Assembly (NCBI GenBank): GCA_958450365.1
Contig: CAUEEP010000724.1
Location: forward strand, 1,583,501-1,647,500
DNA: 64,000 bases
Origin: Mesorhabditis belari
Lineage: Eukaryota > Nematoda > Chromadorea > Rhabditida > Rhabditidae
Direction: 5' to 3'
The notes beneath the pieces are model-generated. The model was not told where the DNA came from, did not search any database, and saw nothing but the letters and a program-made list of their open reading frames with translations. Made by a program: the position numbers and the translations under genes. How positions within the stretch are numbered: the stretch's first letter is position 1; the number at the start of each line of letters is the position of its first letter. Below are positions 1-11,800 of the stretch, one piece after another.

Positions 1-483
1 CATATTTAAGGAGTATTCGCTTTCCAATGGGTCGTCTGATCAAGTGGTTGCCTTTTGGAGAAAAGATATCCACTTTTGTTTCATCGACAAAAATCACGTT
101 GGCCCAATCCTGCTTTGTCCAACTTTGGTACGTCCTGGCGAATAGAAGCCGTTGTTTCCTGTGGCCAGCGGTCATCAAAGGCTTTCGTACAGCCCGCCGG
201 CTATACAGTCCTGCTTGAGTCAATCGTCGAGAAACGGTCCATCGAGAGATATCCTTGTTTGCAACATCCTTGATCAGCCGAGCTCCCTCAGTTGATGTCA
301 TGTTCGGATCCTTCTTGGAAGCCATCACAAGTATTCGATCCTCTTCTGCTGTTGTTCTTCTTGACCGTCCTTTTTTCTTTCTTCGGTGCATAAGTCCAGT
401 TGTTTTTACTTTTGAAACAATGCGAGAAACGGTCGAAGGATCGCATTTGAAGAGATCAGAGACAACGGCTCGAGAAATTCCTT
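1..483 (-). pseudogene. Tc1-like transposase, N-terminal part
   Basis: Read on the minus strand, about 160 codons stay open to the window edge. They begin with a bipartite helix-turn-helix (GISRAVVSDLFKCDPSTVSR), then a basic linker (RRKKKGRSRR), then the start of the DDE domain with the first catalytic Asp in VIFVDETK. The plausible start and the preceding residues sit in another frame, separated by an A8 run near 482-489. This looks like a 1-nt frameshift, so the copy is probably inactive. Motif order matches Tc1/Tc3 transposases; the catalytic C-terminal half is outside the window. Confidence 0.8.
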
Positions 484-829
484 TTTTTTCTTGCTTTCAT
501 GGTTTTTTCTCTTTCGGGAGTCTTCAAGTAGGTACCTGGCATCTGAAAAAAACAAAAATTAGTGTAAATTAATAAATTTGAAAACAATAAAAATGAGAAA
601 CATAAAATGTTGCAAGACTTTTGCACCCAGTTTTTAGGGTATTTTTTAGTAGTTTTGTCATTTACTTTTTTACTTTACGCTGAACTTTAAATTTGTTTTT
701 GTAAATAAAGTGTAAATATATTATTCTAATTAAAAACAAAAAAGCCCTACGAACGGGTGGCATTTTCTATAAAAAAATTTCATCGATATTTTTGAAAAAG
801 TGATGTTGCAAGACTTTTGCTCGGTACTG
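1..829 (-). mobile_element. Tc1-like DNA transposon, truncated by window edge
   Basis: The minus strand encodes a Tc1/mariner transposase (next entry). Its 5' side ends in a terminal repeat whose outer edge, read on the minus strand, is CAGTACCGAGCAAAAGTC at 829, followed by a TA target dinucleotide at 830-831. The core GTTGCAAGACTTTTGC occurs at the tip (about 805-820) and again near 608-623, an IR/DR-like layout known from Sleeping Beauty-type Tc1 elements. The other end lies outside the window. Confidence 0.85.
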
Positions 830-924
830 TAGTTATCAGGAAAAAAAATTTTTCTCTTGGAATCGGCGTCGATTGTTACCCCCCTCTCCCTTTAAAGCTT
901 TAATAATTTTCCGCATTTCTGCAA

Positions 925-2442
925 AGTCGACTCTCGATATCACGACTTTTTTTCATCGCTAACTAACTAACTTTTGATTTTATATAATGATTTTGGGGGG
1001 TGGGACAAATGCGACCTTTTTTTGCGCACCTGGACATTTGCGCACCTTTTTTTTGCTGGAAAAGGCCTTAGGCAAGGTCGTAGAGCTTCAAAAATGTTTT
1101 CATAGAAGGGAATCGTATGCGTAGATTCCGAATTTCGACAAATTAGACCTCGCTGACACGTCAAATTTGGGCTAAAAGGCAAAAACTACGCAACGTAACG
1201 CTTTTCCGCAGTTTTTGCCTTTTAGCCCAAATTTGACGTGTCAGCGAGGTCTGATTTGTCAAAATTCTGAATCTACGCATACGATTCCCTTCTATGAAAA
1301 CATTTTTGAAGCTCTACGACCTTTCCTAAGGCCTTTTTCAGCCAAAAAAGGTGCGCAAATGTCCAGGTGCGCAAAAAAAAGGTCGCATTTGTCTCACCCC
1401 CTGATTTTGTGGCTAAAACGTAAATAATTTTTTCATTAAATGATTATATCATGGCTGAATATAGTTTTAAAAATTATTCTTTATTGTGAAACTTTTTCTT
1501 GTTTTTATTCAATCGTAAATACTTTTTTTTACTTTTCTAACTGTTATTCAAAAATAATTTGTTTTTTTTCAGGTACGAGATGAAGAAAGAAAGAAAGTTG
1601 GATCTTGCGTTGAAGAAATGAATAATTGATGAGTCGATTTCAAAAGCTCCAAAAGAAATTGGAAGAGCAATTCGAATTACATTCAAAACTGCTACGATTC
1701 TTCAATAAAAACAGAAGATTTTGGATGAAATCGATGATGGAAGCCAAGCAAAACGTGCCCGTTTGAAGGAGAATAAAGATGGAGATCTCGAAGTTGCCTA
1801 GGCTGGCCGCTTGGCTTGGCCTATCGCTTGCCCTATCGCTTGGCCTATCGCTTGACCGAAAGAAGTACGAAGCTTGAATGAGTGTGTGGACGTTTATTGT
1901 GAAGGAAAGCGTTGGAATCGAAGAAAATATTGAGAATGACGATTTTCATGCGAGTAGGTTGGTTGGAGAATGTGAAATGGTTGGAGGTTGGTTGGAGAAT
2001 GTGAAACGCCGACATGGAATCGTGTTTGCACCGAACTTTGCAAGGAAAAGCTGCTAAAATCAATTTGGATGACTATACAAGAAAAAAAAGGCTGATTCAA
2101 AAGCTTTTGCTGCCGTAAGTGTTCTTGGTGATTTTTTTTGTAAGGAATCTTTGATTAAAAATAAGCAGTCTCACGTTACAGGTTTTTTTTCGCTAAACTT
2201 TGAGGGAACTTGGCGTTTTGTTATGTTCGTTTTTTGCTACTAAACGGTTTATTAAAAGTCGATATAACGATTTGGGTTAAAAGCCTTGGTTTTTACTTAG
2301 ATATAATGATTTTACGATAAAAAAGATTGCATTTGGCGGTCCCGACAGAATCGTTGTATCGACTTTTAATAAACCGTTTAGCAGCAAAAACGAACATAAC
2401 AAAACGCCAAGTTCCCTCAATCGTTGTATCGAGAGTTGACTG
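925..2442 (+). mobile_element. CENP-B/pogo (Tc5-like) transposon remnant
   Basis: Between about 1570 and 2100 are broken pieces of a CENP-B-type transposase. A basic leader MKKERKLDLALKK is followed by a helix-turn-helix-like stretch (IDESISKAPKEIGRAIRI) and later by GGWLENVKRRHGI, close to the conserved WLxxFKxRHGI of the CENP-B/Tc5 DNA-binding domain. Stops and frame changes interrupt it. Outer sequences near 925-947 (AGTCGACTCTCGATATCACG) and 2421-2442 (minus strand CAGTCAACTCTCGATACAAC) look like degraded terminal inverted repeats. A palindromic element has inserted at 996-1401. Boundaries are inferred. Confidence 0.55.
996..1401. repeat. Palindromic element family A, copy 1 (8-bp TSD)
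   Basis: This is a near-perfect inverted repeat with arms of about 195 bp that meet near 1195-1205. Its ends read GGGGGTGGGACAAATGCGAC and the reverse complement. It is flanked by the direct repeat TGATTTTG (988-995 and 1402-1409), a clean 8-bp target-site duplication. Both arms give the same spurious reading frame, so no protein is implied. Related copies lie at 43503-43890 and 52753-53213. Confidence 0.85.
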
Positions 2443-2670
2443 TATTTAGTTGAAATTCGGTTACTTGTGTTCTTTCTAATGTAACTTTAACCTAGGCTTT
2501 CTGCTTTTTTTGGCTTTCTCCTTTTGCGATATAGATTTGGGTTAAAAGCCTTGTTTTTTCTACTTCTATTTTCGATTTTCGGTTAACGACATTTCGATAT
2601 AACGACTTTTCAATATAACGACTCCATTTCGCGGTCCAGACAGAGTCTTTATATCGGGAGTTGACTGTAT
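2190..2670. repeat. Inverted-repeat ends of pogo/Tc5-like family
   Basis: The segment 2197-2242 recurs inverted at 2363-2419. A second terminal-repeat-like sequence, minus strand CAGTCAACTCCCGATATAAA, ends at about 2670. It resembles the repeat ending at 2442, so two related ends are nested or tandem here. Confidence 0.5.
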
Positions 2671-2879
2671 TTTCCGGATTTGTTAAACTTTCAAAGCTGA
2701 AAGCAAAGAAAAAGAGGTGACTACACTATGTAAATAAGTGTAGCCTGTAGTCGCTATCAACGCACGGGATTTATTTGAGGCTTAGGCTTGTTTGAGGTCA
2801 CATTTTAGAAAGATCTTTTACTTTTATAACTTGTCTTTTATGTATTTTATGCAAATTATGTTTCATTTTCAGTGCATGA

Positions 2880-5800
2880 ATGCCAAGTCGTCTCCGCCGT
2901 GTCACCGTCTACGAAACATCGACTCGTTTCTATATTGTGGGCAGTGATGTATCAAGGACACGATTTAATTTACTCAAGATTGATAGGTAGATTTTAATTT
3001 TTTAAATGGTCCGCGATAATGGAATGAACTTAGCTTGCTAAAGTATTGTAAAAGGGTAACGTAGCGATTGCTGTGTTTCCAAAACACGATCAAAAGGTAT
3101 AGAAACCGCTTTGAATGTTACCGGTTCGAGTTCGATGCGATAACTTTTTTTTGTGAGCACAGAATCCATAATTTTGTTGTTTTTTCTCTTAGTTGCAATC
3201 CAATAACAATTGTTACTAGTTTTCTTTTGTTCTGTCGTCAAAATTTTTTCCATTATGGCTTACTTGATGTGCATCGAGTAGAAGATTAAAATCAGAGAAC
3301 TCGTAAATCTAAACAATAACTTTTAAAGTTGATATCCAGATAGCATAAAAAAACATTCTTTTATAGAAATCCTTCTACTAGAAAAAAAAGTAATTTCAGT
3401 GAAGAGTGGTGCGCTGAGGTTTTTTGGTCAAAAAAGTGTTCGGATTTCATTTTTAAGTCAGATTTTAATCAATTAAGACCTGTACAACATGGACCTTTAT
3501 TTTATTTCAATTAAGATCTTTATTTCTTTTTAAAATTTGAATTATAAGTGCCGCAAAAATAGGAATTGGGTGGCACAGAAAATGTTTCATAAAAAAAGCT
3601 TGGAATTTTCATGAAGAGAATCCGAATTTTTAGCACTAAAAGCATTGTAATGTGTTGCTAGAACGTATTTAAAAAAAGATTTTATACACAAGAAATTATA
3701 ACTGAAACTTTAGACTTGAATCAAAAGCCTTACTGACGGGTGAGCCAGAGAATGACTACTCCGAGCAAGAGATCATGGAGCTTTTGGCTACTGTTTCAGA
3801 GGGGACATCAAGTGAGGAAGTTTTAGTTTTAGTTTAGTGTTAGTTTTAACGACGTTTTAGTACTCCAATATTTACCTCAATACATTGACGACAATACCAA
3901 TAACGATTATTTTTGGTGTTAACTCAAGTTAAACGGTTTTTCACGACTTTTATTATTGTTTTGCAGAAAGTTCTCGATAGCTTTGTACTAGTTTTCAAGA
4001 AAATATTCAGGGCTATCAAATAACTATAAAAGTTTAGTTTATTTTTGAATTTCCATCAAATTATCATTAAAATAGTTATCGACTACGCGACTGTACGCTC
4101 AAACTTTGCTAAGATCACAATTTCAGTCGTGCAAAAGGGACCAAATGGACGAAAGCAGCAAGTAGCTGGTGGGATCATCGCTCGTGTGCAAAACGCTTAC
4201 GGGATTCTTGGAATCGTTCGCTTTACAGAGGGTTATTACATCATTGTAAGTAGCTTTAGCCAGTTAGTTTTTAAAATTTCAAATAAAACTGTTACCGTTA
4301 ACGTTAACCGGTCTTTAACCAGTTAGTTTTTTAAATTTCTAAAATCGAATTTTGTAGACTTTGTGTTTTTTTTAAACTGAATAGCTTGGCCGTATTTTGG
4401 GGTATTCTGTGGGTATAAACGTAGAATTTTTAGATGAGTTAGCATTATTATTGTTATTGTTATTGTTATTGTTAGCAGTTTTAGGAAACTGAGACTAAGA
4501 AAGCTATCAAAAAGCTACCAATAAAGCTACCATTCCTTTTCTGAAAAGTCTACAAAATGAGATTTCGATTTCTTTTTCGATTCAAACGGGAAAACTTCAA
4601 TGAAATGAGTTTTTGAGTGAAATGTCTTTCAGCTGATCACCAAGGCGATGATTGTCGCGCAAATCGGCTACCACTCAATCTACAAAATTGCTGAGGTGGC
4701 AATGATCAATATTGGTAAGAAAAGAGTAGGAATAGGCTTATAGAATAGGAATTAGAATACAGTGCCACCATTAATACATGCCAGAGAGCTCAGTGGTTGC
4801 ATTTCTGCCGTGGTCCAGTGGCACAGCCTTCGCTTCTAGAGCGAGACCTCGCGAGTTCGATCCCCACTTGGGACCCTCTTTTGCTTTTTTCAAGAAGTGA
4901 GGACTAGTTTGCCTTTGACTGATTCTAGTGACTTCCTAACCAAACTTTGGCTTTAGTAAACTTAAGTAAACGCTTTAGACGCTTTTGGCAAATTGTCATT
5001 TAGCATATTCTCACACTTTTCTAAAGTCTTTTCACACTCTTGCAACAATAATTCGCAAGTTTCCCAAGTTCTTTCACTTATCTGAGTTGCCAGTACGAGG
5101 GAATACGATATTAGTTACCGTATTACCGTACGGTATTAGGTACAGTATTAGGTACAGTATTATCAGTATTGTATTGAATACTAAAATAAATATGGTTTAA
5201 GGCATTGACGGTCTTCTACCGAATTCCCCGGAAGAGCAACGCTACGTGAAAATCTTTCAATCGGTCGACTTGAGCACCGATTTTTACTTCTCATACACCT
5301 ACGATTTATCTCATAGTTTACAGGTACAGCTTTCAATTTTAGATTTACAAGACAGTACTGAGCCAACAGTACAAACAACAAGGATTCTTTAAACTTATAG
5401 GAAAACTACTTGGCGACAGATTGGGAAAACGGTGGCCTTCACAAGCATTCGGCTGACTCTAGGTAAGTTATCGAATTTCCTAATTTAATTAGATATAAAT
5501 CGAATCTTAGATTTAAACTTTTAAATCTAAGTATATAATCGAGTTTTATTTTCAGATTCATTTGGAACAGCTTCTTGTTGGAACCGTTACGACAAAATGC
5601 GATCAGTGAGAGGTGGATGATCGAGGTGACACACGGGTTTGTCGGTGAGATTTTTGGAGCTGATCTTTTCGTTGATAAGTGACATTTTAGATCTAAATCT
5701 AAAAGATATCTAAAAACTAAGATATCTAGAAACTAAGATATCTAAATACTAAGATATCTAAATAATAAGAAATCTAAATAATAAGAAATCTAAATACCGT

Positions 5801-8800
5801 AATTCTTCTATTAAAAAGACTTGTCGCTCTCTTTTTTCAAAGCTCACTTTCTTGTCTCCAAAGAATGATCGTTGAGCTTGTAACTCGAAATCGTTTTGAG
5901 GCGTTTCATGCTTCCTTTGCGTCCTTGATGATTTCAAATTTGGTTAAAGCATCAAAAGTTCGACGCTTTCTTCTCTTGGATATAGAAAGAGCATTGCTAA
6001 CTGCATCTTTTCCATCGTCAGCATTTTTGTTCTTCACCAGCTACATCTACTTCTTGAACATCATCTTGTTTAAGATCATCAAGCATCATCATCATCTTGT
6101 TCTGAACATCATTATCTAATCATCGTGACATCGTGACAACCTTGACATCGTGACAACCTTGACATCATGACAATCTTGACATCGTGACAGTCTTGACATC
6201 ATGACAATCTTGACATCATGATAACCTTGACATCGGACAACCTTGACATCGTGACAATCGTGACATCGTAACAATCTTGACATCGTAACAATCTTGACAT
6301 CGTAACAATCTTGACATCGTGACAACCTTGACATCCTCGTAAATCCTCGTTCGAATAGAGGTTACCGAAAAAAGTAATAAATAATATAAAAAAGTAAAGA
6401 AAAATAATGTTTGATAATGGGCTTTAAAAAAAATGTTTGGTATGTTAAAAATGGTGTCGCTTTATTGAAGCATGTTATTAAGAAAATGTCTTTCTATTTT
6501 TGTTATTAAATCTCTTTCTATTTTTCAATACCTCTAAAAACTATCGTTCTAAAAGAACATGTTGTTTTAATAGAAAAATTACGGTATATTTTATATCGAT
6601 CTATATTTAGCTCAGCACTTAGTCGATCTACCGACATGTCAAATATCATTGATCTTGATTGGAAGACGATCAGCGAAATACGCGGGAACTAGGTTTTTGA
6701 AGAGAGGAGCCAATTTGAAAGGTGGGGAATCACAAATTATAGATAAAAATTGCTACAATAAGATCTACAGTAAGATCTACAATAAGATCTACGGTAAGAT
6801 CCCTACCTACAGTAAGATCACTAAATTGCTACAGTAAGATCTTGACGGGAAATAGATAGTCGATGTAGTTTAGCGTTTGTTCAGTCAGCGAGAGATTGCA
6901 GATTTGTACGGCTTTTTTACTAAACTAGCCCAAGGCCAAAGAAATGCCCAACTTGCTAAAGCAGCTTTGGCTTAGAAAAATTCTAGCATCGAAGAGCCAA
7001 GATTAGATTTAATTTTGCCAATTTCTTCACTTCTTTATTACTAATACATGTGATTCTGATTTTCAAATAGACCTACGGCTCTGGACCTGGTATTTCCTTC
7101 TTTCTTTCTTCTTCCCCTTATCCTTCCTTCTCTCTTTCTTCTTCCCCCTTATCCTTCCTTCTTTCTTTCTGCTTCCCCCTTCTTTCCTTCTTTCTTTCTT
7201 CTTCTTCTTCCCCCTTATCCTTCCTTCTTTCTTTCCCCCCCCCTTGTCTTTCCTTCTTTCTTTCTTCTTCCCCCTTATCCTTCCTTCTTTCTTTCTTCTT
7301 TCCCCTTCTTTCTCTTGGTAAATTAAGGTACCGAATAGCAATTGCTTGAGTAAAAGGTTGAGACTTCAATCCCTTCCCCTACTTTTTCTTGACATTCCTT
7401 TCCTTCAAGCCTGGCCAACTGGTTAGCCAACTGGTTGGCTAACAAGTTGGCTGAATTCTTATTCAAACATTGAAAAAATTAAGGTGATGTGGCAAACGAT
7501 GTTGAAACCGAGCAAATCGTTTGGGATCGAGGAGGGCCACCAAATTTGAAGAAAGGTCGATTCACGTCATTCGTGCAACGAAGAGGATCCGTTCCATTGA
7601 GGTAAACCTTTTAAAAAAACTATTTAGTTTTTTGTAATTTACAAAATGTATATCCGATTATATCCGATTTCAATTCAAAGCTAAGAATTGCATTTTCAAT
7701 CCAAAATATTATCAGGTTTTACCTTTATTCAAATTTTAGATGGTCTCAAGATCCGGCGACTCGGGGTGTCGTAGGGAAACCGATGATTCTCATAGACATA
7801 CACGAACCACATGCACAAACAGCTGGAGCTCATTTTAGGTAAAAGAAAAAGGTTATTTTCTTATTTAAAATAAACCGTAACCATTTAATCAACTAAATTT
7901 CGATATTATTGACTTGTGTTTTCATTGAATGAGCTACAAAATTGGCTGATTGAATCAGCAATTTGAGTACGACAGTTACCGTATTTTCTCTAATAGTAGT
8001 GCATATCAATAAGCTCATTAAGATGCATATCAAATATATATAGTGCATACCAAAGCAAGAAAAAACCGTGAGGGGAGTCGAACCAGCAAGCCTTGGAGGT
8101 CCGAGCCAGCTAGAAACCCAGGCTGCTATCCATTCGGCTACTTGTCCAGTCCGTTTGAGAGTCTCTTTAAAACAGTGCCCCAATCCCCAAAACGTTTATT
8201 TTAAGCTAAAAACTGACTAAAAACTTTGACTAAAATCTTGACTAGAAACTGAGCGTCGCCTAAATTGCTCGAAATCTCGAGAATCGCTTATCAGAACCTA
8301 TCGATGTGGGGTCGGAAAATGTAGCTGACGATGAGATCTAGTGGGGGATTTGAGTGTTGAGCTTCTAGGAAAGATTGGAAACCGTAAAATGGTCGCCAAC
8401 TCGGCTCACTTGGGTGCACAACTATTAGAGAAAATACGGTATCTACTAAAGTGACTTTTAGAAAACGCAATTTTGTACCAAATTAACTTTCAAATCAAAA
8501 GCTATATCCAATTATAGCTTTTAAATGAATAGTTTAGTTGAGAATCGTTTGCAGAATGATACTTTCTAAAGAAACGATCATTTCCGTAGCATCACTGTTC
8601 TGTCTTCGTCAGTTCTGAAAGTTCTGAGAGCTCTGGAAGCTCTGAAAGCTCTGAAAGAAATCCAATTATAAAGTCGAAATCTTTCCAAAATCTTGTCAAG
8701 TATTTGGTTGGAAATACTCTCGATCATCAGCGCCCTTCAATGAACAATTTAGTAATGAGTACTTTTTAGAGATTTGAAAAAGAAATACGGTAGCCCGATT

Positions 8801-11800
8801 GTTGTCTACAATTTGGTGAAAAGACGCGAGAAAAGGAGACACGAAACTTTGCTAAATGAACAATTTTTGAAGGTTTCTTTAGATAATATAATAAATTCTA
8901 AAGTTAATTTGTCTTTTATAAGTTTTATCTATTCTAGGCAGTCAACTATTTGAATCAATTCATCCCGGATGACGAGCAAATTGCCTATATAGCTTTTGAT
9001 GTGGCCAGGTGCAATAAGGTGAGTAGAATGGAGAAAATTTGTGTACTTTGTAGTCAAATCTGTAAACACACTCTATCTGGTGCATTGTATTCTTCAGTTT
9101 TCTTGTGAACCATTGCTAAAAAGAGAGAATTGTTTGCCAGAAAAGGTGCGTTTACAGATTTGAGCTCAAAGAAACGGGTGTTCAAGATTTACGACGACTT
9201 CTTTTTGCTAGATTAGCTCTCAAGTTCAACCCTAATGTGCTAAGTGTTATATAAAATATTGAAGCCCTTAATCTTGGCATCATTTACCTATTAAAAGTTT
9301 CCCGATTGGAGTTATGCAAATCATTTTATAAAGGCTTTGAATGAGTACAGTGTGCCGGAGAAGGATCAACTAGTACTCATGTTTCAAGGGCTTGTAAAAT
9401 GATTTGTATAACTCCAATCGGGAAACAACTTTTAATAGATAAATGTAGCCAAGATTAAGGGCTTCAATATTTTAATTAACACTTAGGGTTGAACTTAAGA
9501 GCTAATCTAGCAAAAAGAAGTCGCCGTGAATACTGAACAGGGTTGGGCAAAATTATCCGGACAACTTTTCGAAAAAGTTTACACACGCTTAACTCATTTC
9601 AAAGTATTAAGTGTTATATAGAGAATTGTAGCCCTTAATTTTGGCTACATTTATCTATTAAAAGTTTCTCGATTGGAGTTATACAACTCATTTTACAAGG
9701 CTTTGAGTCAGCACTTAGGGATTCCTATCTACCGCGCTGCCATTTTTGACGATTCTCTCGTTGTCCGAATAATTTAGCTCAACCCTGTTGTCCAAAAAGT
9801 TGAAAGTGTGCACCATAGTGTAAAGGTTGAATAAAATTAACCACAATTTTTTCAGAGTTCCGACATGAACGTGTTGTCAATGTTGAACGAAACGGCGATG
9901 AGAGCCGTCATCGCTCATGGATGGTTTCAATCATTTCCCATGCATCATAAACAAACGCTCAGCCCACGAGAAGCATTTCTTGGCTTTAAGTAAGACATGA
10001 GATTTTGGATTTCGCTTAGGAAAACTTTAAAAACAAGTTAGAGAAACAAGTTTTGGCTATCAAGCTATACTTGAATCAAGAATTCAGCTGCCAGGATCTT
10101 CAAATTCGTTGAAGAAGAAGACTGACTAACGTTTAAATATAAAAAACTAATGCTAATACTAAAGAATTCAGCTGCCAGGATTCTCTAAATACGAAAAATA
10201 CTGTAGCTTTGGCTATCAAGCCATAGGCTATAGGCAAAATCTGCGATTTCAGTACAATAGACAAAGTACAATAGTACAATAAGTACAATAATCTGTTTTT
10301 TAGCCCAACCACCACTCCCTCCGGTCAAGCCATGCTGCAAAGAGGCGTTTCTCGAACGAATTGCGTTGATTGTTTAGATCGGACGAATGTCGCTCAATTT
10401 GCTATTGGTATTGCTCAATTTACTATAATCTACAAATAGTTTAAAATCAAAAATTTACAGGCAAAGCTGCGCTAGCCTGTCAACTTTTTGGAATGGGCCT
10501 TCTCGATGAGCCGTTTATCGATTTGTCTAGTGAGGTTGAGTTTAGCTTTATGGCAGAGTTTAAAGTGGTGCTTCAAAATCTAAACACAAATCTTCTAGTG
10601 CACTCAATTCTCCGTTTTCCATTTTCTCTGAGAACAATGACAGAGCGAAAGAAAGCGCTCAAATCAGATCGCACTAGGAAACTGTTTTAGCTGTTTTGGC
10701 ACAGAAACTGCTTTAGTTTATGATTTTCGAAACCGAACCTAGCTACAAAACCCTATAGAATTCTAAGAAACATATATTTTTCATACATATTAACATATTT
10801 TTCTTATATATGGCAAAAAGGAAGTAATAATGTAGCCGGCGGGATCGAACCCTCGACCTCTTGATTAAGACACTGGGCTCTTAGCCAGTCGGCCACGCCC
10901 CCCCCGCGAGAGTCTCTCGCTTAACTAGGCTTTTTACTTCAAAACTTGGCAATGATTCAATGGCAAACCACGACCTCACCTATAAGTGGGCGTCATGCCA
11001 AGCCGGGTTAAGAGGAGAGGTAGCCTAGTGGATAGTGTGCTAGACTCCAAGACCGGTCCCCGTCATTCCTCGCGGGTTCGATTCCACTTGGTTCCAAATC
11101 CTTTGTTTTTTTGGCTCAAGTATAAAAAACGTTGTTTTTGTGAATGTTTTTAAAGTATAAAAAGTTCCAATAAAGGATAAACGATAAACAAATCAAATAG
11201 AAACAGGTGTAGGACTAGTGGGTGGACAAAAGTTAAGCGAAAAAATGTTCTTTTAACATTCGTGACTTCGAGAAATTTGACGAGCACGCTAATTGTCATA
11301 GAAAAAAACAACGTTAAATCTAGCTTTGCCGTGTGTATGAGGAGTTGTTTGACGCGCACGGGGATACACTCGCATGGCAATATGCGGGCAGTCAACTCGT
11401 TCACTCGATCAAAACCTACAAGAAAACGGCTGCACTACAGGTGATTTGATTTGATTAAAGTTTCATCTAAAACACTGATGATACGGTATTTTACTTAACT
11501 ACCGTATCAAACTATTCAAGCAATGAAGATTTCTTTTCTAAAACCTGTCAAAACTACCGTAACCTTGTCTCTTTTTATTAATCTATATATATCCGTCATA
11601 GAGTTAGACAAAAAGTAGATAGGTTACTGTATTTTCTCTAAAGTTTTTTGTCTATAGTAGTGCACCTTAAGCTTTGCTTAAATTGCTCGAAATCTCGAGA
11701 ACCGCTTATCAGAACCTATCGATGTGGGGTCGGAAAATGTAGCTGATGATGAGATCTAGTGGGAGAGTTGAGTGTTGAGCTTCTGCAGCTTCTGTGAAAA

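Noticed and set aside
967..1427. Two mirror-image frames giving the same 70-aa protein
   Set aside because: They are the two arms of a palindromic element; identity follows from the inverted repeat and no codon bias or homologue supports a gene.
6119..6340. Possible CRISPR-like array
   Set aside because: Units are 15-17 bp without distinct spacers, in a eukaryotic intron; it is a minisatellite.
7063..7369. Lys/Glu/Arg-rich minus-strand frames
   Set aside because: They are the translation of a pyrimidine tract, without start context or homology.
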